This document shows positions 22,140 to 33,718 of a stretch of 64,000 nucleotides of DNA, piece by piece; the stretch's first letter is position 1, and the number at the start of each line of letters is the position of its first letter. The notes beneath the pieces were generated by a model. That model was given only the letters and a program-made list of their open reading frames with translations, was not told where the DNA came from and made no database searches. The DNA comes from Lumbricus terrestris (Eukaryota > Annelida > Clitellata > Crassiclitellata > Lumbricidae), in assembly GCA_949752735.1 (NCBI GenBank), contig OX457043.1, positions 40,232,297-40,296,296 of the forward strand, in the 5' to 3' direction. The position numbers and the translations under genes were made by a program.

Positions 22140-23690
22140 TCTGTGGTGCGTTCGAAGACGTCTCTGTAATTCGCAAGAGATGGATCGATAGATGGGAATC
22201 GTCGTTGTTTACTCGTCCGCATTGGCATTGGAGATGGAGGCGCGTGTTGATGGGTCATTGGTCTTAACTGACCACTCAATGACCGAAACTGATCAAACAC
22301 TGATAACTGGACGGTCAAACAGTGACGCTTCACTGAACAAGACATTTTATTATTCAATGCACAAAATAAGTATTGAGCAAATACGAAGTTACGACCGACT
22401 GCTCAATCACTGACCTAGAAAAACTGCGATTCGCTTGACCATTAACTGAAGAAGTAAACAACGTTTCACTGAAGCAAATAGGAGAGACACTTCTGGGTCA
22501 TCTAAGCGGCTATAATGTCCACTGAAGATTCAAGTCCACTCATCCGGGAAATAAATTATTAGGCTATTCAATACAGCTGCCGTGAAACTCCGCCACTATT
22601 CGCACTCTGACAGTAGGCCTATACTAGTCACAAGCCAGAATAAATAAGAAGAGCGAAGCTATTTATCTGTGTTATCACGGTGTCGTTAACCGTCCTCGGC
22701 ACGAGGGTTGGTCGCATTGTAGACAGTAATTCTTCTCCATCATCCTCTCCTGTCCTCGGTTGTTCTCAACAACTTCTCAGCTGATAAACCCGACCATTCA
22801 CTCATGTCGTCCAACCACCTCCTCCTAGGTACTATAGGCTACAATGCACATTGCAAGCTACTAGAACGCGCTAATCGCAATGAGACTGCCATTCACTGGT
22901 CAACACACGAGCATAATATTATTCTAGAATCTAAATCACTTATTAGTGGTCTATGATGGATCCAAATAGATAGTTGAATGGTAGCACGTTGGCAAGAATT
23001 AAGACTCACATTTCTTCGCCAACTTCTTTGCTCTCTGAATTCAAAGATCGTGTTCACAGCAATTTAATTAACTGGCGTCCCCAATTACCATGGTAACCAG
23101 TCCATAAAATATCCAATTAACTTGTTAGCCAGGTCTCATATTTGACATTAATTTTTATCAAATATAATTATTATAGCGCCGTTTTGAAATATAATCAACG
23201 GAGTGGCGCTTATTATTAGGCCTACCTTGCTTTTACCGCTTCACGAATCCAATTACTATTGAAAAAAGATATTTAATAAATCTGGCTTCACGCACATACA
23301 CACTTGCATACATGAGCACACACTTATTCATACATGTATGCGCATACGTACATAAGTGCATATACGTGCACTCTGTACACTTGTTATAAATTAAGCGACC
23401 TCTTGAAAACGTAATGATGCTATAGCTTGTAAATTATAATTATTATAGCGCCACTAGTTTGACATTTCATCCTTCAAAATAACGGAAGAGAAGGAAAGAG
23501 AAGGGAAAGAGGACAATGCATTGGAATGAATGGAAGTAGAGAGAATCGGAAAAGGATAGGCGATGAGATGTAAAGATACGGAGAAAGAGTTGAAGAGAAG
23601 GAGCAAAAACAGGGGGTGGAAAAGATGAGGATCGGAGCAGAGAACGATGGGAAGGAAGAGCGATATAGAACGGGAAGTGGATTAATGGAA
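22140..23690. other. Anonymous sequence
   Basis: No gene family recognised. Contains GCGCC-type tail fragments (23173-23215 and 23445-23460) that resemble SINE ends, and a purine-rich patch at 23470-23680. A perfect palindrome ATTACCATGGTAAC-like site is at 23084-23097. Confidence 0.45.
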
Positions 23691-23696
23691 TTTGTT

Positions 23697-23830
23697 CTAC
23701 TCGAGACCAAGGTTGGGAGTGCACTCGAGTTCGTTTTCAAAAGACCCTGGTCTCGGTCTTGAAATCAGAAGTTTTGGTCTTGGCTCAAAGTCGTGGTCTG
23801 CAAGACCAGGGTCAAAACTCGACTGGCAAT
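23697..23830. repeat. GGTCT/AGACC-rich imperfect repeat
   Basis: Repeated GGTCTTG, GGTCTCGG and GAGACC motifs on both strands with short inverted pairs such as AGACCCTGG/CCAGGGT. It looks like a decayed dispersed repeat; the class is unknown. Confidence 0.45.
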
Positions 23831-24059
23831 ATAAACAGAGATCAACCAGAGCTGCAGCTGTAAGATTCCTGTTCGAAATGGTGTACAAAGGAATTCTGTT
23901 ATTGTTTCAGGTGTGGAAAAGTTACATGCTACCAAATAACCGACACGAAAACGGCCAATCTCATTTTCGTTATATATGCGACATATATATCTACGGAAGT
24001 ATGAGATTCTTGTTGGTCAGGAAACCATTGGCAACATCAACAACAGTTGTTATGTAACT

Positions 24060-24350
24060 GGAAACCCTGCAAAGACTTGTCCCAGCTGGGCGCCAGACGG
24101 GGCTGATAAACCATAGGAGAAGTTTGAAATTTTCGATTTGCGCATTTTTATCTTGGGATTGAAAAGGCTGTTGTATATTGCAGCGACTTCAGCCCTCTGT
24201 ACTATAGAACATACTTTTTCACTTAGGTGAATTTTATGAGACAACACAAGGTCAGTAAAATTCTGTGCCAATTGTTTTTTTGTTTTGAAAGTCAAAAGAC
24301 ATATGGAACAACATTCTGCGTGAATGGCTTTTGTAAGTATAGGATTTCGG
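24060..24350. other. Anonymous sequence
   Basis: No recognisable gene or element. Confidence 0.4.
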
Positions 24351-24354
24351 AAGA

Positions 24355-24622
24355 AGACTGGGAAGAAGAAGAAGAAGAAGAAGAAGAAGAAGAAGAAGAA
24401 GGAAAAATGGTGGAAGAGGAGGAAGCAGAGGCAGAAGAAGAATAGGAAGGGGAAGATGAAGAAGATGAAAAAGATGAATAATAATAATAATAAGACAAAG
24501 AAGAAGAACATGATGATGATGATGACGACGACGACGACGACGATGATAATGAGGAAGAAAAAGGAATAGGAATGAGAAGCAGACTGCGAAGAAGAAGAAG
24601 AAGAAGAAGAAGAAGAAGAAAA
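24355..24622. repeat. GAA/GAT/GAC trinucleotide cluster
   Basis: GAA run at 24366-24400, GATGAA and AATAAT runs, GATGAC at 24510-24550, and a final GAA run at 24590-24620. Acidic or lysine-rich open frames over it are repeat artefacts. Confidence 0.9.
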
Positions 24623-24639
24623 GTTCTAATTGGTTACAT

Positions 24640-25690
24640 TCTCAGCAGGCAAGGTACAAAACGAATTCCCGGAAGAAAGGATCTTTAGTTCCTCTGATGA
24701 GTATAGGGATTCATTGGAGAAAGAGGGATGGTGCGGGGTGGCACTAAGGAGGTAAGACAGTGAAGGCATGACGTCAAAACAACATATCTCTCCATCATCT
24801 TCAATTAGCACGTGTCGTCTGCACATCCGTTCAGTCATCTTTTCTTTCACAAAATCTAATCTAATCTGACGACTGGTCACGAGTCACGACGCAGACAGTC
24901 ATCGACGTCGTGCACCGAAAGAAGTCAGACTGACGTCATCTGGCGTCTAATCGGCTGCTAATCAGAGGTAACTGTAAACGTCGGATGCAAACATCAGATA
25001 AAAAAAATTAGATAAATAAATAAAATTTCTTAGTGCAACATTATAAGACGCATTAGGCAGAGACCAGATCATTAATTGACCTGCGATTCATCGAATGAAG
25101 TTTGCAACAGTGAAGAACTGTTCCATTTGACTTGTGAAATATCAAAATGATTTTATTTTTGAGACAGTATAAGTGAATTTTGGCTGACATGCTTGTGAAG
25201 TGAATATTGGATGCATGTATGGTTGTCGCTTTCATATGACACCTTTGAAGCCTTCTGATGATAGGTCTAAATAGGATTGAAGGAAAGGCCATCACGACAA
25301 CTGAAATTCTCATGACATGTCTTGACGTGGCATGTCATGTCTTGCATAGCATTATCATTGTATAGCATATAAGTGTATGTCTTCCAATCACCTTTCACTA
25401 AACTCTTCCAATCTTCGATTCATCTGGTTTGACGCTGCCCATGCAGCAACTTCTAGAAATTAACTTTTCGCTTCTCTCTGAAATCTTTCTTCAATTTACA
25501 TTTACAATTTCTCTGTGATATATATGTGTCACTTTGGACAGTTCACTCACATTCTCTGCACGTGTAGCCAACCTTATATATACACGCTCCTCTTACTTTC
25601 ACCCCCCCCCCATCTTCTTTCACCTCCATCTTACTTTCACCTCCATCGTCTCAGGACCAGATCTGTCTCCCTTTCTATCATGGCATCCAT
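24640..25690. other. Anonymous sequence
   Basis: No gene recognised. A pyrimidine-rich patch with a C-run lies at 25600-25660, just before the LINE fragment. Confidence 0.4.
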
Positions 25691-25696
25691 ATAGTC

Positions 25697-26075
25697 CATG
25701 CATTTGTCTGTTCCAGAATTGATTACTGCAATTTCCTTCTTATTGGTCTAACCAAAGACCGTCCGCCACTTATTCATTCTGTCCTTATTGCAGCCGCTCG
25801 ATTGATTGCTCGCCTTCCTAAATACTCGCGTATATCATCGTTTTTGGTCAACCAACTACACTGGCTTCCTCTCGATACCCGCATCCAACAATATAAAGCC
25901 CTCAAGTCCAAACTGGGTCTTGCGCCGAAATATTTCATGTATCTAATTCGTCTTTTTTCCATCATCGACCTCTCCGTTTCCTGGACTCGTTTGTCCCACG
26001 AGCTAAGACCCCAATTGTTCAAACTCAACTCTTACCATCATTATTTGGACGAGGTTTGGACCTTTCAAATATGAA
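25697..26075 (+). pseudogene. L2/CR1-type LINE, C-terminal ORF2 fragment
   Basis: Translation in two nearby frames gives R-I-D-Y-C-N-F-L-L-I-G-L-T-K-D, then L-I-A-A-A-R-L-I-A-R-L-P-K-Y, then Q-L-H-W-L-P-L, then A-P-K-Y-F-M-Y-L-I. This is the well-known region after the reverse transcriptase palm in CR1/L2-like non-LTR retrotransposons. No Met start is expected because this is the interior of a long ORF. Only the segment up to the L-S-H-E-L-R region remains before a CT microsatellite cuts in at 26105. It is 5'-truncated and decayed (frame change near 25790), so it is a dead copy. Confidence 0.85.
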
Positions 26076-26102
26076 ATTCCCTTCCCTCCACTCTACTTGG
26101 GA

Positions 26103-26104
<2 letters not shown>

Positions 26105-26184
<80 letters not shown>

Positions 26185-26258
26185 GCTCTCTCACTCTCTG
26201 TCCTGCTCTCTCTCACTCTGTCTCTGTCTCTGTCACTGTCTCTGTGTCTCTCTCTCTC
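26105..26258. repeat. (CT)n microsatellite
   Basis: CT run of about 75 bp and then CTGT/CTCA variants, directly downstream of the LINE fragment. Confidence 0.97.
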
Positions 26259-26269
26259 TTCTTTAGGCC

Positions 26270-26715
26270 TATTTTTTCCTCTTCGTTTTCGTCGCACTGG
26301 GGCGCTACTGAATTGCCATGGTTGTGAGCGGCGCTGTAAAAATTACTGAGTTACATTACAATGCCTGGTTAGAAATGTTTTAAAGGATATATCATTAATC
26401 TGTTCCAGATCTGCGAATTCCCGGGAAACTCCAATTGTCATTCTTCCTATACAATATACATGTAGATATAATATTATATCTTTATAGGCCTAAATCTATG
26501 AAAAATTGTCCTAGAAGATAGGTTAGTATAGTAGTTATGTCATCTAAACTATTTCACATTTAAACAACTCTCTCGCTAAAGAATTAAGCAATGGGACAAC
26601 CTTTCCCCGTGATATATTTTATAATGATCTGTTTCTCATCGCATGTATATATTATATAAATTATGTTTCCACCCAGAATCTATATAGACTATAGTTCTAT
26701 ACAGACCTACATGCA
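26270..26715. other. Anonymous AT-rich sequence
   Basis: No gene or element recognised. Confidence 0.4.
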
Positions 26716-26721
26716 GAACTG

Positions 26722-26850
26722 AAAGCCGGTGACGCCATCTTAAATCGTTCGCCACCCAATGGCGTCGTCTTCATTCATAGACTGCAGACTCCTTACGTCA
26801 GCCGCCATCATACTTCCGGTCACCTAACGCGTGACTTGCTCATATTGCGG
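26722..26850. promoter_or_regulatory. Candidate TATA-less promoter, YY1/ETS-like sites
   Basis: A GC-richer island in AT-rich DNA. It contains GACGCCATCTTA (26731), CCAATGGCG (26756), ACGTCAGCCGCCATCAT (26795) and ACTTCCGGT (26812). On the minus strand these read as an ETS-type CCGGAAGT, then ATGATGGCGGC (YY1-like) and TGACGTAA (CRE-like). This arrangement is common at TATA-less housekeeping promoters. The minus strand also reads ATGGCGGCTGAC followed by GTAAGG, a possible M-A-A-D first coding exon with a 5' splice site (26808-26791). No downstream exon was found, so this is only a candidate. Confidence 0.3.
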
Positions 26851-26859
26851 ACGTTTATT

Positions 26860-27880
26860 GGCTTCTTCGACGACGGAAAATATGACCACAAAACAAATTA
26901 GTGCCTCCTCAGCCTGTATAGTCACTACAGTAGTCACTATAGTTAGTTTATTGTATACTGTTCTATATTATATCAGCCAATTAAGCTATTCTGCTTTCGT
27001 TATATTATGTCATTTTTTGTCATGCTGACGTTTACTATACTACGATCACTAGGCCAAGATATAATAATTATGCTACTCAGTCCACTGTCAGTCATATGCC
27101 ATCATAATATATTATTAAATTTTACATATATTTATATATTATGCTATGGTCGGCTCTTCACTGATTATTAATGATGTTCTAACCATTTACTGCATGTAAA
27201 CTAAGATCTGCAATTCTAGTCTGATAGGCCATTTTTCACTGTTTCGATAATATCTTATTTTGCTTTCACTTTCACGCTAGATGGTGTTGTGCCATTTCGT
27301 CATCTTATATAAGATTATGCTATAATATTATGTACTATCATTTTTTAACAAGGCGGTCTAGCTGCTCCAAGATGTTAATGGTATGGAGCAGACCTGCTGC
27401 CCGGACCTGTTGAAGCTGGACAGCATGACGCGAGACGGACTCAGACAGAGAGTGGCGTCGGACTCTTACGGACATTGAGCCCAATGATATTGATATTGAT
27501 CATTTCTTATGTTATAAAATAGTATATACTAGTTCTATGCCATTCCGTGCTCTGTTAATCTATCGTTTAATTGTCATATACCGTACAATACATGTATGTT
27601 ATCCAACCTTGACTATAATTATATGCATTGGCATTGTAATCATTGCAGCCTTTAATATGTAACAATTAGCAAGGTTAACCCTTAGTTAAGCAACCCTTTT
27701 GATGCAACCGATGCGCTATAAGTCTCCCATCTCTTCCGTTAAGTGTCTGGGGGTGGGGTGTGGGGTGGCATGCTCTCCCAACCCCACAAGACTCATCCAT
27801 TAACAGTGACAGCATTTTAACGGCGCATCATAAATCCTTCGTGTTCCCTCGGCAAACACAAAGGAGCGTCGTCGACCTCC
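26860..27880. other. Anonymous AT-rich sequence
   Basis: No gene recognised. An open, Arg/Asp-rich stretch near 27400-27480 has no known motif. Confidence 0.4.
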
Positions 27881-27885
27881 GAACC

Positions 27886-27935
27886 GTGACTTCCGGTCGG
27901 TGCATCGCAACCGGTTGCCATGGAAACCGGTCGGT
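27886..27935. promoter_or_regulatory. RFX X-box-like palindrome with ETS-like site
   Basis: GTTGCCATGGAAAC at 27914-27927 matches the RFX X-box (two half-sites GTTGCC and GGAAAC spaced by AT). It sits inside a 22-bp near-palindrome (27910-27931) in which ten of eleven base pairs are complementary. GACTTCCGGTC precedes it at about 27888. X-boxes of this type are known upstream of ciliary genes; no such gene is recognised nearby, so function is inferred from motif only. Confidence 0.35.
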
Positions 27936-28001
27936 CAAGCGATGTCCGAGGAGAACGTGTTGGGAACCGAGAGATGCATGTCTACGTGCATATCACCGCT
28001 C

Positions 28002-28002
28002 A

Positions 28003-28034
<32 letters not shown>
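28002..28034. repeat. (TA)n microsatellite
   Basis: About 16 TA units. Confidence 0.9.
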
Positions 28035-28038
<4 letters not shown>

Positions 28039-28333
28039 CACGTACGTGGAGGGAGTGGGTTATATAGCTCCTGCTTTTCTATTAGCCCATCGACGCACGC
28101 GTATACAATCCTCCGACACCCGGACACGATTATCCGATCCCGACTTCCTTCCTTGCCACTCCCTCTGTCTCATTTCCCCAAGGAGTCACATAGACAATCC
28201 TGGAACAGTGCGATCGGACAGATGGCAAATAATAACTGACCCATGCATGGTCACAGTTCGTGTTGTCTACAGCAAGTCACTTAACTCACTAATGTCTGAA
28301 CTTATCATTGTCGATCACTGAGTTTAAAGCAAC

Positions 28334-28334
<1 letters not shown>

Positions 28335-28427
<93 letters not shown>

Positions 28428-28428
28428 T
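28335..28428. repeat. (ATT)n microsatellite, about 31 units
   Basis: Nearly pure ATT trinucleotide run of about 94 bp. Confidence 0.98.
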
Positions 28429-28528
28429 TTTTATTAAACGAAACATTTTTTACAAGAAAAAGCATAAAAGTTCTTTGTTCATGAGTTAGCGACCTTCATC
28501 ACAGGACAACTGTGGGAACGTGCCTCGA

Positions 28529-28538
28529 AATAATAATA

Positions 28539-28592
<54 letters not shown>
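28529..28592. repeat. (AAT)n(ATT)n microsatellite
   Basis: A short AAT run switches to ATT, forming an inverted junction at about 28540. Confidence 0.95.
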
Positions 28593-28599
28593 AGATCAT

Positions 28600-29080
28600 T
28601 TGTGTCTATGATTTGGCAATGTTCTTCTGTGTCTCGGCTGCAGGCCAGTGTAAAACGAGCTATTAATAAACCAACTGCGTCTAAAACTTGGTTTATAAAC
28701 CTATTGGAGAAAGTAAGTTGCACAATAAATGCCTAGATGTCGTCTGCTTTGGATTAATTTTCGAGAATTCCGGTTGTGCATTTCTTAAACGAATCAAAGA
28801 TATGTCTTCCGATCTGCTGAAAAATGACAGGATATTTATTATCCACAACTTAGTTGATTGGAGACCGAATGCTAGACTACCATAAGTGTGGGAGGGAGGT
28901 TGGCTGCTGTCGTGAGATGGACAAGGGTTCGTCTGATACCATGAACAATTAATGGTATTGCCTGAGTGGCATAAACAGAGTATAGAAGACAGTGATGAGA
29001 AAACAGAAACTTATCAATTAGCTAATTAATTAACTTGTTAGCCAATTATAATTATTTAGTCTGCAACATTACTAGAGATA
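28600..29080. other. Anonymous sequence
   Basis: No gene or element recognised. Confidence 0.4.
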
Positions 29081-29086
29081 GGTCAG

Positions 29087-29365
29087 GCACGAGGGAATAT
29101 GTCATTAGGGCAGAGAGCGGCAAGGCAGAAGTTGACATTCTTCGGACATGTGATGCGAGCAAACGGCCTGGAAAAGGAGATGATGCTGGCCTGCGGAGAG
29201 GGAGGAAGAAGGAGAGGACGCCCAAGAAGGAGGTGGATGGAAGAAATACACGAGAGAACGAAGATGAACTTGGAAGAACTGAGAAATGCGACGGAAGATC
29301 GTAGCAAGTGGAGAAGGTTGACCATGGCGGTCGCTAAGATTCAAAGAATCGACGGCACAAGGTGA
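29087..29365 (+). pseudogene. Non-LTR retrotransposon ORF2 C-terminal fragment
   Basis: The frame ending at 29365 contains L-T-F-F-G-H-V-M-R, then G-R-R-R-G-R-P-R-R-R-W-M-E-E-I, then R-S-K-W-R. This is the conserved C-terminal signature of one group of non-LTR retrotransposon endonuclease/reverse transcriptase ORFs: an FGH motif, an RRGRPRxxW box and a final DRxxWR box. Everything upstream of these motifs is missing, as expected of a 5'-truncated insertion. The same family occurs at 34975, with about the same motif spacing. Confidence 0.85.
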
Positions 29366-29369
29366 CAAG

Positions 29370-29655
29370 GTGAACATTTGGCTTATTATTGAAATAATTA
29401 TCTGCATGTCATATTCTAGTAAAGTGGGCCACATAATTATTGGGTCGTTTTATATTCGACGACATCAACTCATTCTAATTAAATATGGAGTTGAAAGCGA
29501 AATCGGGAGACTTCTAATCTGCAGTTGAATTATTTTAAAGTATTCTGACATTTTACAAACTTTCAACTCCCACAATTAACTCGCCAGCCACTCAGCTGAT
29601 CATTCGGACGGACTTAATGAATCATCGACAGAATAAGAAAGGATTGAATAACAAT
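29370..29655. other. Anonymous sequence
   Basis: Possibly the 3' untranslated end of the LINE fragment just upstream; nothing further recognised. Confidence 0.3.
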
Positions 29656-29659
29656 GCTA

Positions 29660-29958
29660 GATGAACGGACGGACGGACAGATGGACGGACGGACAGACGG
29701 ACAGACGGACAGATGGACGGACGGACAGACGGACGGATGGAGAAACGGACGGACGGGCAGATGGACGGACGGACGGACAGATGGACAGACGGACGGATGG
29801 ATGGACGGACAGACGGGCAGATGGATGGACAGACGGACGGACGGACAGACGGACGGACGGACGGATGGATGGACGGACAGACGGACGGGCAGATGGACGG
29901 ACAAACGGACGGACGGACGGACGGGCAGATGGATGGACGGACGAACGAACGGAAAACG
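29660..29958. repeat. (GGAC)n/(AGAT GGAC)n minisatellite
   Basis: About 300 bp of GGAC tetranucleotides with CAGA, GATG and GGGC variants. Longer blocks such as GGGCAGATGGACGGAC recur, suggesting higher-order duplication. All frames are open with repeat peptides only. Confidence 0.95.
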
Positions 29959-29964
29959 GACTGA

Positions 29965-30545
29965 TGGGCGCACGTGCAGAAGTAGGAGCAGACAAAGGAA
30001 TTAACGGATATGTGGACGAACAGGCAGACAGACGAACCATGAATATATTATAGTCCTTAGTTACTTTATGACCAATAAATAGATTGGCCGATGCATTGAG
30101 GTTAGAAGACCCATCAACTGTCTGCCTCACAAAGTCTGTCAAGAATCTATTAGTGGCTATATAAGCTTATGCATGTATAAAATTGTATATCTATGAAGCA
30201 GAAAACAGTCCCGCCGTCTTTATTATCATTGCTTGTCAAGTTAAGCTGCACAGTTGGAAGATATTCGACCACATAAACACAGGCAAGATCTTTGCTTGTG
30301 TTTATTATTTTGATCGAAAATCCTTTGGAGATCAGAACTTGCATTAAACCGATAGCAAATTATAGGGCAAAACTATTACCGTAGTGATCTCCTATAATAT
30401 CTCATAAGAGACTCTCCTCTCTAATCAAAGTATCAAAAAAATAGAGTTCATAATGCTAGGGTTACAATAATTAAAATTAATTAGGTCCTAATAGTTAGAG
30501 ACAATTTAATGTTTTTGTTACGCATCATATAGTCAGCATATAGAC
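29965..30545. other. Anonymous AT-rich sequence
   Basis: No gene or element recognised up to the mariner left end. Confidence 0.4.
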
Positions 30546-30550
30546 ATATA

Positions 30551-31749
30551 CACCGTGATTCAAAAAAAAGTAAGCCAAATTATTTTTCATATATCTCCAA
30601 TGCCTGATAACATATCACGCTAAAATTTTCCAAATATTTAGAGAATTGGACCAAGAATATGATTCCAAGATTTCATGAGATAAAGTGGAACGGATGAAAA
30701 GATATGTATCTTTCAACTTCATATGCCGAAATTTCAGTTTACAAGCAATTCTCTGTTAGATTCAATAAAATGTGAGTCAAACTTTTTCAGTATCTTTATG
30801 GCCTGATAATTAATCATAGTAAAATTTTCCCAATATTTAGAGAATTGAATCAAAAATGGGATTCCAAAATATCAAGTCATAAATTTGAACGGATAGCAAG
30901 ATATGAATATTTCAACCTCATCTCCCGAAACTTCAGTTTTCAGCAAGTCTTTGCGGTTTTGACGCTTGATAGTTCCCAATTTTGGTCTTCAGTGACCCTG
31001 GAGTAAAATTAATGGATGCTATTATCGCGAGGTTCTGCTGTCACAACATCCTCTATCTGTAATCAGAAATCTAGCCCCCAGAAGGCTGGGTTTTTTCAAC
31101 AGGACAGTGCCCCAGCCCACAAAGCCAAGGTAACCATTGAAATGCTGACAAGATAGACGCCAGACTTCATTTCTCCCACATTATGGCCTCCGAACAGCCC
31201 AGATTTGAATCCTGTCGACCATAAAGTGTGGAGCTTGATGCAAGACCGAGTAGACAACAACCCATGGTATAAACGATCTGAAGTAGCACTTGATGGAAGT
31301 GTGGGATGACCTGGACCAGCGGATAATCGACGATGCTGTTGCCCAATGGCGCCAGCGCCTCCAGTCTTGTGTGCAAGCAGGAGGAGGACATTTTGAGCAT
31401 CTTATTTAATTAAATAATCAAACCAAACTGTGGGAATCATGTTGTTATTCAATTCTCTACATATCTGGACAATTTTAGCATGATTAGTCATCAGGCATTA
31501 GAGCTATAAGAAAAATAGTTTGACTTACATTTTATTGAATCTAACAGAAAATTGCTTGTAAACTGAAATTTCGGCATATGAAGTTGAAAGATACATATCT
31601 TTTTATCCGTTCAACATTTTGTCGTGAAATCTTGGAATCATATTCTTGGTCCAATTCTCTAAATATTTGGAAAATTTTAGCATGATATGTTATCAGGCAT
31701 TGGAGATATTTGAAAAACATTTTGGCTTACTTTTTTTTGAATCACGGTG
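30551..31749 (+). mobile_element. Tc1/mariner-group element with long TIRs, degraded DD37D-type transposase
   Basis: Starts CACCGTGATTCAAAAAAAAG, ends with its complement, and is flanked by TA (30549-30550 and 31750-31751). The inverted repeats run about 230-300 bp (30551 to about 30850, and about 31440 to 31749). Each contains tandem subunits in which the phrase AAAATTTTCC...ATTTAGAGAATTG recurs about every 200 bp. The interior at about 31090-31390 (+) keeps the transposase C-terminal half: F-F-Q-Q-D-S-A-P-A-H-K-A-K, later W-P-P-N-S-P-D-L-N-P-V-D-H-K-V-W, then D-D-A-V-A-Q-W-R-Q-R-L. Counting residues between the second Asp (in QQD) and the Asp of NPVD gives 37, so a DD37D catalytic triad is likely, although the first Asp is not located. 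A TAG stop inside the domain (after M-L-T-R) and a frame change near 31280 show the copy is dead. Confidence 0.9.
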
Positions 31750-31754
31750 TAGTA

Positions 31755-32010
31755 GGCGTGCTTAAAGAGTGGACTATAAGGTGTAGTGGAGACTAAGCCA
31801 AGGGCAAATAGGAACACTGCAATGTAGTTGATGAAAACGATCGAATCTATTTATGAATCCTTGAAACATTTCGACCAGCAATGAGATGGCTTGCAATATA
31901 AGTTTCACATTAGCAGCCAACAAGACCTCCCGTGATGGCCTACAATTTTGATAAAACCGTTACCATAAATGTTCGCTAATTTCTTCCAAACTTCCTGCCT
32001 CCTGAAAAAT
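31755..32010. other. Anonymous sequence
   Basis: No recognisable feature. Confidence 0.4.
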
Positions 32011-32011
32011 C

Positions 32012-32013
32012 TA

Positions 32014-32110
<97 letters not shown>

Positions 32111-32112
32111 GT
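32012..32112. repeat. (GAT)n(AAT)n microsatellite
   Basis: GAT run to about 32064 then AAT run. Confidence 0.97.
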
Positions 32113-32251
32113 GTCGCTGACAGCTGAGAATTCCATTCCACTAACGCGTTAAGTGCTTGATCAATTTGCTTTTGACAGTTCTCTTCTGGTAAATTCATGG
32201 ATTTCAAATCCTCAACTCTTCTTCCAGGATGGACCGTTAGACGGGCAACGG

Positions 32252-32306
32252 GCAGGCAGGCAGACAGACAGACAGACAGACAGACATATAGACAGACAGA
32301 CAGACC
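32252..32306. repeat. (GCAG)n/(CAGA)n microsatellite
   Basis: GGCAGGCAGACAGACAGACA and similar units. Confidence 0.9.
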
Positions 32307-32309
32307 GAA

Positions 32310-33220
32310 AGACTGGCGGAAGGATGAACAAAAAGGCGGCTGCCTTGCATACACTGCGGCAGACCCTTGATAACTAGTTAGAAATGACCTTTGAGAACCG
32401 CGCTGATCACGTTGCAAAACCTTTGATTTTTTTATCTGTCCGTCCACATAATTTGCTACTACATGAACATCATTAAGTCATGTGGAACAGATTGTTAAAC
32501 TACTTGTATTTATTAATTAACTAATCAATTAATTACTAATAATTAATTAATTACAGACTGTATCTTTATTTCTTCCATGAATTTTTTCCAAGAGAAGGTC
32601 AATCTTTTCCGTTAACTTTGACATATTGACTTTCTTGGACATCGAAAAACAACTTTACTTTATTTATACGTACATGTAAGCATAAATAAATAGGCCTAAA
32701 TTGTAGGCTACTCAATAATATGGTGTCTCTGTAGCAGTTCTAAAACTATCCTATAGGCCTTTGACTTGCATGGCCATTAGACATGCAAACAATTCTACTC
32801 GCATATCGATCAGTATATTTTGTACATGAAATACTATTCATAAACGGATATAGGCGTAATATAGAACATATCATGCAAGTAATGTGCGTCGATAAAACAT
32901 ATGAATACCTACATGTATCTGAATTACAATAATTGATCACTGCGTTGTTCTGCCTCTGTTTCATCAACGAGGTCAGATGGAGTTCAACCTATTAAAGACC
33001 CATCGGTCATCTGCAATTGATGGCTACTGCAGCAGAGACTACGGCCTACAATGCCCTACATGTCTGCTTCATATCATATGGCGCACAGTGTGGCTACAAC
33101 TTCGATGCAACCGACGATGTCATGTCTGGTGGTCGGCAACGTCTCATCAAACATCGACCGATTCCTATTTTCAATGACTGATCGGACGAACATTAAATTC
33201 CCATCTATATCAGTCGTTGT
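32310..33220. other. Anonymous AT-rich sequence
   Basis: No gene recognised. A 66-codon open frame at 32977-33177 and its overlap carry no known motif. Confidence 0.4.
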
Positions 33221-33221
33221 C

Positions 33222-33275
33222 AATGTGTGTGTGTTTGTGTGTGTGTTTGTTTGTCTCTCTCTCTCTCTCTCTCTT
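33222..33275. repeat. GT/CT microsatellite
   Basis: TGTGTGT then TTTGT and CTCTCT runs. Confidence 0.85.
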
Positions 33276-33610
33276 CCTGACTCTGTCTCTTTGCATGGTT
33301 CACCTCTTCCCTATTTAACGAATCTTCTTTTTTACCCGTTTCTTATTTCTTCAGTGTGTCATGGTTGGCTTTTAAATTTCCTGCTTCAATTATTTTTATT
33401 ATCTGTTCTAACCTTTACTCTTGACGTTGTTCTCTTTTCTCTTTTTCTCTTTTATTTCACGTTCATTTATCTTTTATTTCTCTTTTATTTCTCGTTTTTG
33501 ATCTCAGTCTGTCTCGTTTACCAAATGTTCGCTTATAGCAACTCGCTTATTCCATTGGCATCCACACTCTCGATTATCTCGATCCATTCAACTGTTTTCA
33601 CCAATTATTA
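33276..33610. other. Pyrimidine-rich sequence
   Basis: T/C-rich sequence with no recognised motif. Confidence 0.4.
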
Positions 33611-33614
33611 TTCC

Positions 33615-33645
33615 ACTGTGTGTGTGTGTGTCTCTCTCTCTTTAT

Positions 33646-33718
<73 letters not shown>

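Noticed and set aside
22861..23100. Promoter at CCATGG-centred palindrome 23084-23097
   Set aside because: The site is isolated with no other promoter features nearby.
31905..32447. 180-codon minus-strand open frame
   Set aside because: Spans the GAT/AAT and CAGA microsatellites; no domain is visible outside them.
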